From: a virus
IMG/VR virus record: IMGVR_UViG_3300025141_000022
Span: 120,914-184,913 of that record
Direction: 5' to 3' (one strand)
DNA length: 64,000 nucleotides
Part shown: positions 25,459 through 34,617 of the stretch, piece after piece
Numbering within the stretch: the first letter of the stretch is position 1
Layout of the letters: every line of letters starts with the position of its first letter
Notes under the pieces: model-generated
Told to the model about the DNA's origin: nothing
Seen by the model: only the letters and a program-made list of their open reading frames with translations
The model's database searches: none
Translations under genes and position numbers: made by a program

Positions 25459-27981
25459 ATGAATATTAACAAATGGCGTAATTTCCTGAATGAAAAGAAG
25501 GAGCGCCTCCTAAGAGAAATTACAGAAGACGAGATGGAACATATTCGTGACGCTCTCGACAATATGGACAGCGGCGAAGACTTAGCTTTTTCAGAGTTGT
25601 TTGGCGACAGGACAAGAATTGTTCTCGACTTTAAAACAGCAGATAGCGAAAGCGAGTTGGGAAGATTTATTAACCTTTTTGACGTGCTTGGATACGAAGT
25701 CGATTGGCAGAAAGGACTAATATCAGCGACAAAAACATTGCAAAACACAAGCCCAGGAGGTATGTCCGACCGCATGCTCGCCATGACACATGGTGGTACT
25801 GGTGGCAAGGAGGATAGACAACGAAAGATCCAGATGAAGATCGGAAAGTTCTTCGCAAAGATTTATGATTTAGCCACAAAACAAAAGAAACTAGTTGATC
25901 AGGTTTTCAATTCTAAAGAAGCAGCGAGCCTCAAGGCTCAATATTCAACCACCGTAACAGGCGAAATGGACTGGTGGAAAAATAAACAAGCAAGGCACCT
26001 GACAGGCAACCACATCGAGGCTGGCTTAGGAGAAGAGTTGGCAGCTAGGCACTATCAGCTATACGATCAGTTGAATATGTACGTTGGCATTGACTATGGA
26101 AATGCTTTTGTAAGAGATCCATCCAGAGCAAAGAATTATATGGAGTACTGGCAAAAGAATGCCGGATACATCAAGAAGAATATAGACAAAGCCACAAGTA
26201 ATGAATACTCTATTGTTGTCACTAGGCACCCTGTTGATATTTTGCGCATGAGCGACTTTAACGCCATCCAATCTTGTCATTCGCCACCATCTAGAGGAGG
26301 TGGAGCACACTATGAGTATTACAAATGTGCAGTAGCCGAAGCTCATGGCCATGGCGCTGTGGCTTATGTGCTCAACACAGAAGACTTGTTGCACGCTACA
26401 AATACTAGTAATATAGACAGCGCAGAACAGGAGATCCAAGATGGTGAACTTTTTGCAGATGATGTCAGAGGTAGCCACGTTGGAGCCAGCATGGATCTAA
26501 CACCAATATCTCGTTTGCGGCTAAGACAAGTTAGACATTACGCATCAGATGATGTTCTTAACTCTCAAATGGGTATGGGCACGCAGATAGCCGTGCCTGA
26601 AATGCGTATCTATGGTGAGAAGATTCCTGGTTTCAGGCAACGCATCATGAAATGGGCGAGAGAGAACCAAGAGCAGGCACTCGCCAACGCCCCTAAAAGA
26701 GATGGCAGAATTGATCTGGGCCGATTCATTAAGTTTGGTGGCTCACAAGAGGACAACCAAATTGCTACTCTTCTCGGAGATTTGTATGGACACGGAAGGC
26801 TTCCGCCGGCGGCACAGAAACAGGTATTTATTGGCAATATTATTAAAGATACTCGCACCGAAGACAATTTGGATGTTAATCTTGTTGGCGGCATCTTAGA
26901 ACAGTATGAACAAGCCTGCGCAGAGATAACAGATGAGTGGAACAATAGAATGCAGGCTTGCGAGGTTGAAGCTAGAGTCGAAGACGATGGTGGCGGCAGC
27001 GTTTACATTGCCCTATATGCTTCCATGATTATCAAGTGGGACGAAGACGATTTTATCGGACTGCCAAATTATATGGACTCGCAATATGCAGTTGGCGAAC
27101 TAAATGATATAGGATACAGTTGGTTTGAAGACAAGGGTATCAGATCCCAAGTTTCTTATAAACGTTCCCAAGGTGAGGACTTCCACAAGACATACATTAT
27201 GCAGAAAATGGACATCGAAGCTGAAATGATACCTGAAATGGCGCAGCAAGCCTATGCTTATGACCCCGATGGGTTTGAGGATTTCTGTGTCGAGGTTAAC
27301 AAAATTGATGACATGTACGATGGCATTAAAGAATACCTTGAGCGCTATTATAAGCGCGAGGGCTATATGGCTGGCGGTCAATTCATGAAGCTGGCATTGA
27401 ATATTGAACATGGTGACCTTGATCCAGATTTCTGGGAAGTTGAGCTTGACGATCCATATGATCCAGAAGAAGCATATGAAGCCATGGCAAAAGTAAACTT
27501 GGAATTGGATCCCGGCTTGTATGTGATGGCATCTGGGTTTCCAATGACACCCGAAGATATGGTAAATGTATTGAACTCCCGAGAGTTCAGAACCAAGTTC
27601 CGCACAGAAGTACTAAAAGAGCCTATGAAATATGTGGGCACAGAAATGTTCTTATCCCTTCACGATGACACCAAAGCTAGTGTAGGCCGTCAGGTCAGCG
27701 CCGATGGATCTGGACGGACCAGCAAGATGTCTAATGCTGTTGACTTCGACTTTGTTATTAAGGTTACACAAGACGATCCCGAGATATTAACTAAGGTTTT
27801 TGCACGGACTGTTGAGTATATGGACGATGAAGGCGAATTTTATGATCTCGCCAACCAAACTATAAAGGGTATAATGAGAGATCAGGTTCGTGATCGATAC
27901 GCGGATCCCAAAGAGGAACCCCAAGGACTTTCCGAGTCTCATAAAGTAATGAACAGTTGGAGAAAGTTTTTAAATGGCTAA
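25459..27981 (+). CDS. Giant putative internal (injected) protein A
   Basis: This 840-residue protein begins MNINKWRNFLNEKKE, again a capsid-targeting-like start with a possible cut after L-N-E. A core at residues 250-300 (TRHPVDILRMSD, SCHS, then YYKCAVAEAHGHGAVAYV) is shared with the 1089-residue protein at 51058, as is the early FSELFGDRTRI block near residue 44. The second half is acidic and rich in D, E and Y with no recognised domain. Curiously, the last ten residues (MNSWRKFLNG) look like another copy of the N-terminal targeting peptide. The conserved Arg, His and Cys residues suggest catalysis or metal binding, but the function is unknown. Confidence 0.6.
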   Translation: MNINKWRNFLNEKKERLLREITEDEMEHIRDALDNMDSGEDLAFSELFGDRTRIVLDFKTADSESELGRFINLFDVLGYEVDWQKGLISATKTLQNTSPGGMSDRMLAMTHGGTGGKEDRQRKIQMKIGKFFAKIYDLATKQKKLVDQVFNSKEAASLKAQYSTTVTGEMDWWKNKQARHLTGNHIEAGLGEELAARHYQLYDQLNMYVGIDYGNAFVRDPSRAKNYMEYWQKNAGYIKKNIDKATSNEYSIVVTRHPVDILRMSDFNAIQSCHSPPSRGGGAHYEYYKCAVAEAHGHGAVAYVLNTEDLLHATNTSNIDSAEQEIQDGELFADDVRGSHVGASMDLTPISRLRLRQVRHYASDDVLNSQMGMGTQIAVPEMRIYGEKIPGFRQRIMKWARENQEQALANAPKRDGRIDLGRFIKFGGSQEDNQIATLLGDLYGHGRLPPAAQKQVFIGNIIKDTRTEDNLDVNLVGGILEQYEQACAEITDEWNNRMQACEVEARVEDDGGGSVYIALYASMIIKWDEDDFIGLPNYMDSQYAVGELNDIGYSWFEDKGIRSQVSYKRSQGEDFHKTYIMQKMDIEAEMIPEMAQQAYAYDPDGFEDFCVEVNKIDDMYDGIKEYLERYYKREGYMAGGQFMKLALNIEHGDLDPDFWEVELDDPYDPEEAYEAMAKVNLELDPGLYVMASGFPMTPEDMVNVLNSREFRTKFRTEVLKEPMKYVGTEMFLSLHDDTKASVGRQVSADGSGRTSKMSNAVDFDFVIKVTQDDPEILTKVFARTVEYMDDEGEFYDLANQTIKGIMRDQVRDRYADPKEEPQGLSESHKVMNSWRKFLNG

Positions 27982-28168
27982 GTTGATATTGCCGTTGCTC
28001 ATCTTGTCTGCATGTCATAAGAAAGCAGCAACGGAGCCCGAAACATATATAATAAGAGATGACGTATTAGAATCTTTAAACGAAGATGCATTTGATTCTT
28101 TGCCAGAGGCAGAACAGGACGATACAGCATCACCGGAAGAACAAGACTTATTAGACGAGGAATCTTAA
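27974..28168 (+). CDS. Small acidic lipoprotein
   Basis: This 64-residue protein starts at ATG 27974, inside the last codons of the previous gene in another frame. The signal is short with a lipobox (LLILSAC, Cys14), followed by a very acidic mature part (SLPEAEQDDTASPEEQD). It would be a lipid-anchored periplasmic or outer-membrane peptide of about 50 residues. It might act in lysis (outer spanin-like) or exclusion, but no partner inner-membrane spanin is seen next to it. Confidence 0.55.
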   Translation: MAKLILPLLILSACHKKAATEPETYIIRDDVLESLNEDAFDSLPEAEQDDTASPEEQDLLDEES

Positions 28169-28172
28169 ACTA

Positions 28173-28616
28173 ATGGAACTTATTTCTACTCACTTTTGCA
28201 AGGCTGCAAATGTTGGCTATCATGGTAATTTATTTGGCGGCACAATGCTCGCTTGGCTGGACGAGGCCGGTGCAATATTTGCCTGCCAAGCATGCGACAC
28301 ACCACGGATGGTGACTAAACGGATTTCCGAAGTAGTGTTTAACAAGCCTGTTCGTCCTGGCCAAATCATTAAAATCTATGGTGAAGTTAAAATGGTTGGA
28401 AACCGTTCTATCGTGATTCGGCTGGAAGCCCGGCGACATAGCGTGTACAACGGTTCTCAGAGAACTGTTTTGACCACTGACATGACTTTTGTTCGAATTG
28501 ATGGTGATGGAGAAGCAATTCCTATTAGCGATAAAGTGAAGAGCAAGTATAATGTCGATAACAAGCCTCTCTTGGTGGAGGAACAGGTTGATGCATATGA
28601 ACATGGTGGAGATTGA
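28173..28616 (+). CDS. Hotdog-fold acyl-CoA thioesterase-like enzyme
   Basis: This 147-residue protein has the YciA/BACH-type signature: ANVGYHGNLFGGTMLAWLDEAG at residues 12-33, with the catalytic Asp/Glu after the FGG loop, then SEVVFNKPVRPGQIIKIYGEV, the typical second hotdog strand set. It would hydrolyse acyl-CoA or a related thioester in the cytoplasm. Such an enzyme is unusual in phages. It lies in an operon-like run with a Nudix hydrolase, whose TTG start overlaps its stop codon. The natural substrate is unknown. Confidence 0.8.
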   Translation: MELISTHFCKAANVGYHGNLFGGTMLAWLDEAGAIFACQACDTPRMVTKRISEVVFNKPVRPGQIIKIYGEVKMVGNRSIVIRLEARRHSVYNGSQRTVLTTDMTFVRIDGDGEAIPISDKVKSKYNVDNKPLLVEEQVDAYEHGGD

Positions 28617-29020
28617 GTAATATAGTAGTAATTATGCAAACAGACACAGATCAAATAGGCAAAGCAGTGATTATAAAATGGCCACATGTGCTGATTTTAA
28701 AAAGATCTATGCAATTAGAAAAGTTCCCAGGTGAATGGGACTTAGCTGGTGGCCACACTATCGAGGGAGAGGATCCACTCGACGGTGTTTTGAGAGAGGT
28801 ATGGGAAGAGACAGGGTTTGTGTTATCTAATCCCGAAAAACTTTACAGTGATGGTAGAGAAGCATATTATAAAGTAATTGTTAACAGCGAGCAAGAAGTT
28901 CGATTAAGCAATGAGCACGAAGAGTATGTTTACGCCACACCAGACGAGATAGAATCTTATGAATTGCCTGATAAATATTTAAAGGCAATTAGATATGCGC
29001 TAAAAGACATTTTAGCTTGA
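28613..29020 (+). CDS. Nudix hydrolase
   Basis: The TTG start at 28613 overlaps the upstream stop and follows GGTGGAGA, giving 135 residues; ATG 28634 is an alternative. The Nudix box is complete (residues 47-69): G-x5-E-x7-REVWEETGF, which binds the metal for pyrophosphohydrolysis. The substrate could be a damaged or excess nucleotide, NAD-like cofactor, CoA, or an mRNA cap. The neighbouring thioesterase makes a CoA derivative an interesting possibility. T4 has an analogous Nudix protein (NudE). A promoter for the helicase gene begins at its stop codon. Confidence 0.85.
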   Translation: MSNIVVIMQTDTDQIGKAVIIKWPHVLILKRSMQLEKFPGEWDLAGGHTIEGEDPLDGVLREVWEETGFVLSNPEKLYSDGREAYYKVIVNSEQEVRLSNEHEEYVYATPDEIESYELPDKYLKAIRYALKDILA

Positions 29021-29045
29021 CAAAGCGATATAAACCGCTTATAAT
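29017..29045 (+). promoter_or_regulatory. Sigma70-type promoter for helicase/RNR operon
   Basis: TTGACA (29017-29022) and a perfect TATAAT (29040-29045) are separated by 17 bases and lie 29 bases upstream of the helicase start. Confidence 0.88.
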
Positions 29046-29073
29046 AAATAACAATCTTTAATACGAGGGATAC

Positions 29074-30435
29074 ATGGCAGAAGGACTCAACTTTGGTCAT
29101 TACGGAAAAAACTTCCAAGAAGGGCTATGCCAGCTAATTTTACAAGATCGGCCTTTTGCAGATCAGATAACCGAGGTATTGGATATTGATTTTCTGGAGT
29201 TAAAGTATCTTCAGATTTTCACGAAAAAGATTTTTGAGTACAGGGAAAAGTACTCTGTCCACCCAAGCTACAAGATCATGACTACGATTTTGCGCTCCGG
29301 TCTTGAAGAAGAGAACGAAGCTAGCAAGATTCAAGTTAGGGACTTCTTTACTCGTATTTATAACACAGAGGTAGAAGGTGCTGATTATATTAAGGAAACC
29401 GCTTTAGACTTCTGCAAGAAGCAAGTTCTTAAGGCCGCTATGATAAAATCGGTTAAACTTTTGAAGAATTCGTCGTATGATGAGATTGCGGCCGAAATTG
29501 ATAAGGCTTTAAAATTGGGCAGTGATACCAACTTTGGTTATGATTATATTGTCGATTTTGAGGAAAGGTTCCAAATTAAAGCTCGCTCACCCGTTACAAC
29601 AGGATGGAAAGAGATAGATGAAATCTGTAAAGGTGGCCTAGGCAGCGGCGAACTTGGAGTTGTTATTGCGCCTACTGGTGCAGGAAAATCAATGGTACTG
29701 GTCCATATCGGCACAGAAGCACTAAAAGCTGGCAAAACTGTTATACACTATACTTTGGAGTTGGCAGATACAACTATTGGAACTAGATATGATAGCTGCC
29801 TGACATCTGTTCCGCTACAGACAATTTTTTCTTTCAAAGAACAAATTTATGAAGCAGTGCAGGACATCCCCGGTAGTCTTATTATTAAAGAGTATCCAAC
29901 CAAATCGGCGTCTACTCAAACTATTAAAATGCATCTAGAAAAACTAAGACAAAGAGATATAACCCCAGACATGATCATTGTTGATTATGGCGATCTTTTA
30001 AAGCCAGTTACCGCTTTTAAAGAAAAAAGAATGAACTTGGAATCTATTTACGAAGAACTCCGCGCAATATCGCAGGAGAATAACTGCCCTGTTTGGACAG
30101 CATCTCAAACTAATCGTTCAGGGTTGAATGCGGAGGTGATCACGATGGAGTCTATTAGCGAAGCTTTTAACAAATGCTTTGTTTCAGACTTTATATTTTC
30201 TGTGTCTAGAACGATTGAAGATAAGACTAACAATACAGGAAGAATTTTTATTGCCAAGAACAGAAATGGACCCGATGGATTAATATATCCGATTTTTATG
30301 GATCCCGGCCGAGTTAAAATTGAAGTGCTACCTCCGACCGGTGAAACCCCTGGAGAGGTTGCAGCTAAGACTGCAAGAGATCAGTCTGCACTTCTCAAAG
30401 AAAAATACAAGAAATATAGGAGTAAAGAAGAATGA
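29074..30435 (+). CDS. gp41: Replicative DNA helicase, gp41/DnaB-like
   Basis: This 453-residue protein starts at ATG 29074 behind CGAGGG. The N-terminal 160 residues are helical, as in the DnaB/gp41 N-domain. The RecA-like motor has Walker A VIAPTGAGKSMVLVHIG at about residue 195, then VIHYTLEL (H1a Glu), a DMIIVDYGDLL Walker B near residue 305, a WTASQTNRSG H3 segment and an arginine-finger region near the C-terminus. The length matches T4 gp41 (475). It unwinds the fork ahead of the polymerase. No primase is seen in this window. It overlaps the RNR gene (ATGA). Confidence 0.92.
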   Translation: MAEGLNFGHYGKNFQEGLCQLILQDRPFADQITEVLDIDFLELKYLQIFTKKIFEYREKYSVHPSYKIMTTILRSGLEEENEASKIQVRDFFTRIYNTEVEGADYIKETALDFCKKQVLKAAMIKSVKLLKNSSYDEIAAEIDKALKLGSDTNFGYDYIVDFEERFQIKARSPVTTGWKEIDEICKGGLGSGELGVVIAPTGAGKSMVLVHIGTEALKAGKTVIHYTLELADTTIGTRYDSCLTSVPLQTIFSFKEQIYEAVQDIPGSLIIKEYPTKSASTQTIKMHLEKLRQRDITPDMIIVDYGDLLKPVTAFKEKRMNLESIYEELRAISQENNCPVWTASQTNRSGLNAEVITMESISEAFNKCFVSDFIFSVSRTIEDKTNNTGRIFIAKNRNGPDGLIYPIFMDPGRVKIEVLPPTGETPGEVAAKTARDQSALLKEKYKKYRSKEE

Positions 30436-32867
30436 AGGTGTATACACAACAAGAGGTTATGGCCTCTACGTTAGAGTATTTTGATGATGATGATTTAGCA
30501 GCAAACGTTTGGGTAACCAAATACGCTCTTAAGGATAAGGCTGGCAACCTGTTGGAAAAAACGCCGGATGCCATGCATCGCCGTTTGGCTAGCGAGTTTG
30601 CTCGTGTTGAGACACATTATGCTGGCGACAGAGCTTTAAGTGAGAGCGAGATCTACGAGTTGCTAAAAGATTTTAAATACATTGTGCCGCAAGGTTCCCC
30701 GATGATGGGAATCGGCAATGATCATGTAAACGTGTCATTGTCTAATTGCGTGGTGGTCGCTAGCCCAGACGACAACATTTCTTCTATCCTTGATTCTGGA
30801 AAAAGTTTAGCAAACCTTTTTAAACGCCGTTGCGGCGTGGGCATTGACGTATCTACACTACGCCCTGAAGGGGCGCCTGTTAATAATTCTGCCGGCACAA
30901 CTTCTGGTGCTTGGAGTTTCGCAGATTTTTATTCTTATGTATGTAGAATGATTGGCCAAAATGGTCGCAGAGGGGCATTAATGATTACAATGGATGTGCG
31001 CCATCCTGACATTGAGAACTTCGTTACAATGAAGCAAGATTTGACCAAGGTAACGGGAGCAAATGTATCGGTTAAGATAAGCGATGATTTTATGCGAGCA
31101 GTCGAGAATAAGGAAACATTCACCCTGCATTTCCCCATAGGCTCAGAGAACCCTAGCCACACAAAGAAGATTAACGCAGAAGAGTTGTGGAGTAAGATTG
31201 TAGAATCTGCCACAAAGACGGCGGAACCGGGCCTTCTCATGTGGGACAACATCACAAAGAATTTGCCCGCAGAAAGTTATGCCGCATTTGGCTTCAAGAC
31301 GTTAACCACCAACCCGTGCGGAGAGATCCCGCTGTCTGCATACGATAGCTGTCGCCTGACTTCCATCAACCTTAAGAACTTTGTTATTAAACCTTTTTCT
31401 AAATCGGCCTATTTTGATTTTGACAAATTTAGTGATGTAGCCGCAAAGGCAATGAGATTGTCTGACGACTTGGTTGAACTGGAAATAGAAAAGCTACAGA
31501 AGATTGTTTCTGCATGTGATACTGAAGACGAAATGGTACTTTGGGGCAAATTGATGGACGCATGTATCGGTGGCCGCAGAACCGGCTTAGGAACTCATGG
31601 GTTGGCCGACGCGATTGCATGCCTCAGCATGGCCTATGACTCCACTGCTGCGCTAGAGGTAATTGACAAGATATATGGTGCCTTGAAGCTTGCAGCATAC
31701 ACAGAAAGCTCCAGACTCGCTGAAGAGCGCGGCGCATTTCCAATATTTGATTGGGAGATGGAAAAGGATAACTCCTTTATCAAATCGCTACCAGAAGAAT
31801 TACAGTTGATGATGGCTCATGTCGGCCGAAGAAATATCTCTATTTTGACAAACGCCCCAACAGGCTCAGTATCAATTATGTCGCAGACCAGTTCTGGTTT
31901 GGAGCCTGTATTTAGGAACTCTTATACACGCCGTCGAAAGCTGAGTCACAATGACACAGAAGTCAAGGCAGATTTTGTTGATGAGCTTGGAGACAAATGG
32001 CTTGAATATGCAGTATTTCATCATAATGTCCAGCGCTGGAGAGATATGCATGGTGAGGAAAAAGAACTGCCAGACTTCTTTGTTGAAAGTGATCAAATTG
32101 ATTGGGTTCGCCGCATAGACATTCAGGCAGCAATCCAAAGGCATATTGATCACTCAATTAGCTCTACTATTAATTTACCCAAAGATACAAATCCAGACAC
32201 GGTAGGAGAGTTGTATTTTAAAGGTTGGGCAGCCGGCCTAAAGGGAATTACGGTTTATGTTGATGGTTCACGCTCTGGTGTTCTAGTAACAAACGAAGAA
32301 TCCGAAGAGTCAGCAGAGCCATTTCCACACCATAAAGCACCAAAGCGTCCCACCGAGCTTTCATGTAAGATCCATCACGCGACGATTCAAGGAGAAAAGT
32401 GGACTATCCTAGTTGGCCTACTAGAAGGAAAGCCTTATGAGGTTATGGGAGGTCTTGCTACCTATGTTGAAATTCCAACAAAATACACTGAGGGTATTCT
32501 AGTAAAGCACCCCAGAAAGTCAATGAATTCAAAGTATGATTTGCGCTTTGGTGAAAATGAAGACGAATTTGTCGTAAAGGACATTGTTAAAGTTTTTGAC
32601 AATCCAAACCATTCTGCATTTACCAGAATGATTTCTTTGGGCCTCCGCCATGGAGCCAATGTACAATATGTTGTAGAGCAGATGCAGAAGGACCGTGACA
32701 GCGATATGTTTTCGTTTGTGAAGTGTGTAGCCCGTGTGCTCAAAAACTATATTGAAGACGGGGCAGAAGCCTCAGATAAAACTTGCCCTTCATGCAGTGC
32801 AGAAGGATTGGTTTACATGGATGGATGCGTTTTATGTAAAGAATGCGGATATTCAAAATGTGGTTGA
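30432..32867 (+). CDS. nrdJ: Ribonucleotide reductase, class II (adenosylcobalamin-dependent)
   Basis: This 811-residue protein has the RNR barrel: LSNCVVVASPDD near residue 98 (first redox Cys), GVGIDVSTLRPEGAPVNNSAGTTSG as family blocks, NPCGEIPL near residue 295 with the Asn, radical Cys and Glu of the active site, and NAPTGSVS. The C-terminus has a Cys-rich tail with CPSC, CVLC and CGYSKC, as in NrdJ enzymes that receive electrons by tail cysteines. No separate radical-generating subunit (NrdB) or glycyl-radical site is present. It makes dNTPs and depends on host vitamin B12. Translation is coupled to the helicase. Confidence 0.88.
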   Translation: MKVYTQQEVMASTLEYFDDDDLAANVWVTKYALKDKAGNLLEKTPDAMHRRLASEFARVETHYAGDRALSESEIYELLKDFKYIVPQGSPMMGIGNDHVNVSLSNCVVVASPDDNISSILDSGKSLANLFKRRCGVGIDVSTLRPEGAPVNNSAGTTSGAWSFADFYSYVCRMIGQNGRRGALMITMDVRHPDIENFVTMKQDLTKVTGANVSVKISDDFMRAVENKETFTLHFPIGSENPSHTKKINAEELWSKIVESATKTAEPGLLMWDNITKNLPAESYAAFGFKTLTTNPCGEIPLSAYDSCRLTSINLKNFVIKPFSKSAYFDFDKFSDVAAKAMRLSDDLVELEIEKLQKIVSACDTEDEMVLWGKLMDACIGGRRTGLGTHGLADAIACLSMAYDSTAALEVIDKIYGALKLAAYTESSRLAEERGAFPIFDWEMEKDNSFIKSLPEELQLMMAHVGRRNISILTNAPTGSVSIMSQTSSGLEPVFRNSYTRRRKLSHNDTEVKADFVDELGDKWLEYAVFHHNVQRWRDMHGEEKELPDFFVESDQIDWVRRIDIQAAIQRHIDHSISSTINLPKDTNPDTVGELYFKGWAAGLKGITVYVDGSRSGVLVTNEESEESAEPFPHHKAPKRPTELSCKIHHATIQGEKWTILVGLLEGKPYEVMGGLATYVEIPTKYTEGILVKHPRKSMNSKYDLRFGENEDEFVVKDIVKVFDNPNHSAFTRMISLGLRHGANVQYVVEQMQKDRDSDMFSFVKCVARVLKNYIEDGAEASDKTCPSCSAEGLVYMDGCVLCKECGYSKCG

Positions 32868-32891
32868 CATCCAACCAGAATGTGATATAAT
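32864..32891 (+). promoter_or_regulatory. Sigma70-type promoter
   Basis: TTGACA (32864-32869) overlaps the RNR stop codon, and TATAAT (32886-32891) follows after 16 bases, 21 bases before the next start codon. It serves the co-chaperonin/Pol III transcription unit. Confidence 0.88.
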
Positions 32892-32912
32892 ATTAATATA
32901 AAGGAGGTAGGT

Positions 32913-33218
32913 ATGATTAAAAACCTAACATTGGCCCCAGAATATGCTGAGGTCGCAGAAATTGATGATGAAGAGTCTGAGAAGGAGCAGCGTATTGTTG
33001 AATATATTCGCTCTTTAAAGACAATCGAAGATGCCATGGAACCCTATAAAGAGCAAAAGCGAGATCTCCGTAAGGAATTTAAAGATCAGGGCTGGCTTGA
33101 TGCTGACGAACAGCGCATGGTAACTAAGGCTTATCGGCTTGTTAAAGACGAGACTGATTTAGAGCAGCTAATGGACTTTTATGAAACCATCAAGAAGGCT
33201 AGAAATGGTAAGGTGTAA
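32913..33218 (+). CDS. Small helical protein, unknown
   Basis: This 101-residue protein starts at ATG 32913 behind a perfect AAAGGAGG box. It is acidic at the N-terminus and then almost all helix (EDAMEPYKEQKRDLRKEFK). The segment faintly recalls coiled-coil DNA-binding proteins of the DUF2312/GapR type, but I cannot confirm this. It is the first gene after a strong promoter, so it is likely well expressed. Confidence 0.6.
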   Translation: MIKNLTLAPEYAEVAEIDDEESEKEQRIVEYIRSLKTIEDAMEPYKEQKRDLRKEFKDQGWLDADEQRMVTKAYRLVKDETDLEQLMDFYETIKKARNGKV

Positions 33219-33220
33219 AA

Positions 33221-33445
33221 ATGCGTCAACAGCCATACAGCCACTTGTTGTCTAAAATAAACATTACAGATAGGTGTTCTGTTATTGCAGGAGATCATTA
33301 TTATCTTCCAACCGGAACTGTTAGGGCGATGGTTGGAGATAATGTCTCTGTTGATTTTTATTGCAAATATTGTGATAAGCGCATAACAGAGTTTTTAACC
33401 AAAGCACAATACAATACTTATAAAAAACAACTTAAACAGGAGTAG
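33221..33445 (+). CDS. Small protein with CxxC motif
   Basis: This 74-residue protein has FYCKYCDKR near residue 47, a single CxxC that could bind zinc in a dimer, within a small beta-rich frame (SVIAGDHYYLPTGTVRAMVGD). It starts 2 bases after the upstream gene. It ends overlapping the co-chaperonin region. No family is recognised. Confidence 0.55.
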   Translation: MRQQPYSHLLSKINITDRCSVIAGDHYYLPTGTVRAMVGDNVSVDFYCKYCDKRITEFLTKAQYNTYKKQLKQE

Positions 33446-33447
33446 TG

Positions 33448-33750
33448 ATGAGATTTTCGCCGCTAAACAGAAATATTCATATTGAATTGAAATCCTCTGA
33501 GGATGAGCATACAACAGAATCTGGCCTTTTACTGCCCGAGGACTATAAGCCAAAGTCAGAGTACGCGCTTGCGAGGGTCATTGATGTGGCCCCTGACTGC
33601 AAGTTATCGGTATTTGACTCATCGGCCCGCTTGCGCACGTCTGGAATGTATGTCGTCGTATTGGAGTCGATGGTTGAGGAGATTACTTACGCTGGCAAGA
33701 CATTTCACGTTGTGCTAGAAAATCATGTCGTTGGGCTACTACAGTCGTGA
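33448..33750 (+). CDS. groES: GroES-like co-chaperonin
   Basis: ATG 33448 (AGGAG box at 33438) gives 100 residues; the GTG at 33445 is less well spaced. The pattern FSPLNRNIHIEL, then ESGLLLPEDYKPKSEYALARVIDVAPDC (read as family blocks) is the Cpn10 fold: first strand, mobile loop, and the RVxxVxP strand. GroES is 97 residues and T4 gp31 is 111. It would cap a GroEL ring during folding of the capsid protein. The phage also encodes its own GroEL-like protein at 46598, 13 kb away, so it could form a private chaperonin pair or serve the host ring. Confidence 0.75.
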   Translation: MRFSPLNRNIHIELKSSEDEHTTESGLLLPEDYKPKSEYALARVIDVAPDCKLSVFDSSARLRTSGMYVVVLESMVEEITYAGKTFHVVLENHVVGLLQS

Positions 33751-34610
33751 GGGACTCGGTTTATGAATATGATGAGTTAGTTATAGGGTTTACCTATAAT
33801 GCTGTGTTGTATTCGTACTTAAACGAGTTGCCAATAGTTGGCGTAGTGTATAGACCACCAATTATATTTGAGACAGCCGGTACAAGGCTTAAACGAGATA
33901 TGTACGAGGAGATGATTTTTCTCCTATCGCTGTCAGGGCTGGCTCCGTTTTCAAACATGGTCACTTCAATAAGGCTATCAGAAAATAATGTGCTAAATAT
34001 AGTTGTTGGCGAAACGACCGTGATTAAGGCTAAATTTAATAAACTTACTGTTTTTGATGAAGAGGGCTTGCAGGGCTTTGAGCCACCCATAAACCAAGAA
34101 GTTAAAAAGTATCAAGTTCTGGATTGGTTTAATGTTCGTCGTGGCATGACGCACTCGCATGACTTGTTACGGTCTGATTCTAACTTCGTTGAGTATGTAA
34201 GGTTTTATCCGACAATGAGGCTAGACGGCCACCACCCTGATAAAAAGGATTTGGTCGCCTTTTCAACGATGACGCAGGAAGAGATTGATGTATGGGAAGG
34301 CTCAGAAGCTCACGCCCGACTCAAAATATTAAAGATGATGAAAGAGGCAGGAATAAGGGGAACAAGGAATGGAAGGAATCCCCTGTATCCAGAACGTTCT
34401 TCGCAAGAGTATAAATATTATGCCGTATCGATTCAGCATGATTATCGTGAAAAGATACCAATCACTAGAGACAAGTATGAAGATACAGAAACAGTTTTTC
34501 ATAATTATCAAACAGCAGATGAGATTTTTGCAGAGAGTGATGATGAAAACAATAAATACAGTTATATAGACAAGCTTCAAAGGATGTTTTTAGAAAATGG
34601 AACAAGGTAA
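33747..34610 (+). CDS. Unknown phage protein
   Basis: This 287-residue protein uses GTG 33747, overlapping the co-chaperonin stop. The N-terminus (YDELVIGFTYNAVLYSYLNELPIVGV) looks like an alpha/beta nucleotide-binding opening without a complete Gly loop. A VRRGMTHSHDLLRSDSNFVEYVRFYP block in the middle is probably conserved. The C-terminus is acidic. It overlaps the next gene, which looks like a sugar-type nucleotidyltransferase, so the two may act in one pathway. I do not recognise the family. Confidence 0.5.
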   Translation: MRDSVYEYDELVIGFTYNAVLYSYLNELPIVGVVYRPPIIFETAGTRLKRDMYEEMIFLLSLSGLAPFSNMVTSIRLSENNVLNIVVGETTVIKAKFNKLTVFDEEGLQGFEPPINQEVKKYQVLDWFNVRRGMTHSHDLLRSDSNFVEYVRFYPTMRLDGHHPDKKDLVAFSTMTQEEIDVWEGSEAHARLKILKMMKEAGIRGTRNGRNPLYPERSSQEYKYYAVSIQHDYREKIPITRDKYEDTETVFHNYQTADEIFAESDDENNKYSYIDKLQRMFLENGTR

Positions 34611-34617
34611 AAAGAAC

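Noticed and set aside
27949-27981. Separate tiny gene encoding MNSWRKFLNG
   Set aside because: It is in frame with the end of the 25459 protein, has no ribosome site of its own and would be ten residues. It is treated as a C-terminal copy of the targeting-like peptide.
32913-33218. Calling the 101-residue protein GapR/DUF2312
   Set aside because: The resemblance is limited to helical charge pattern, with no firm motif match.
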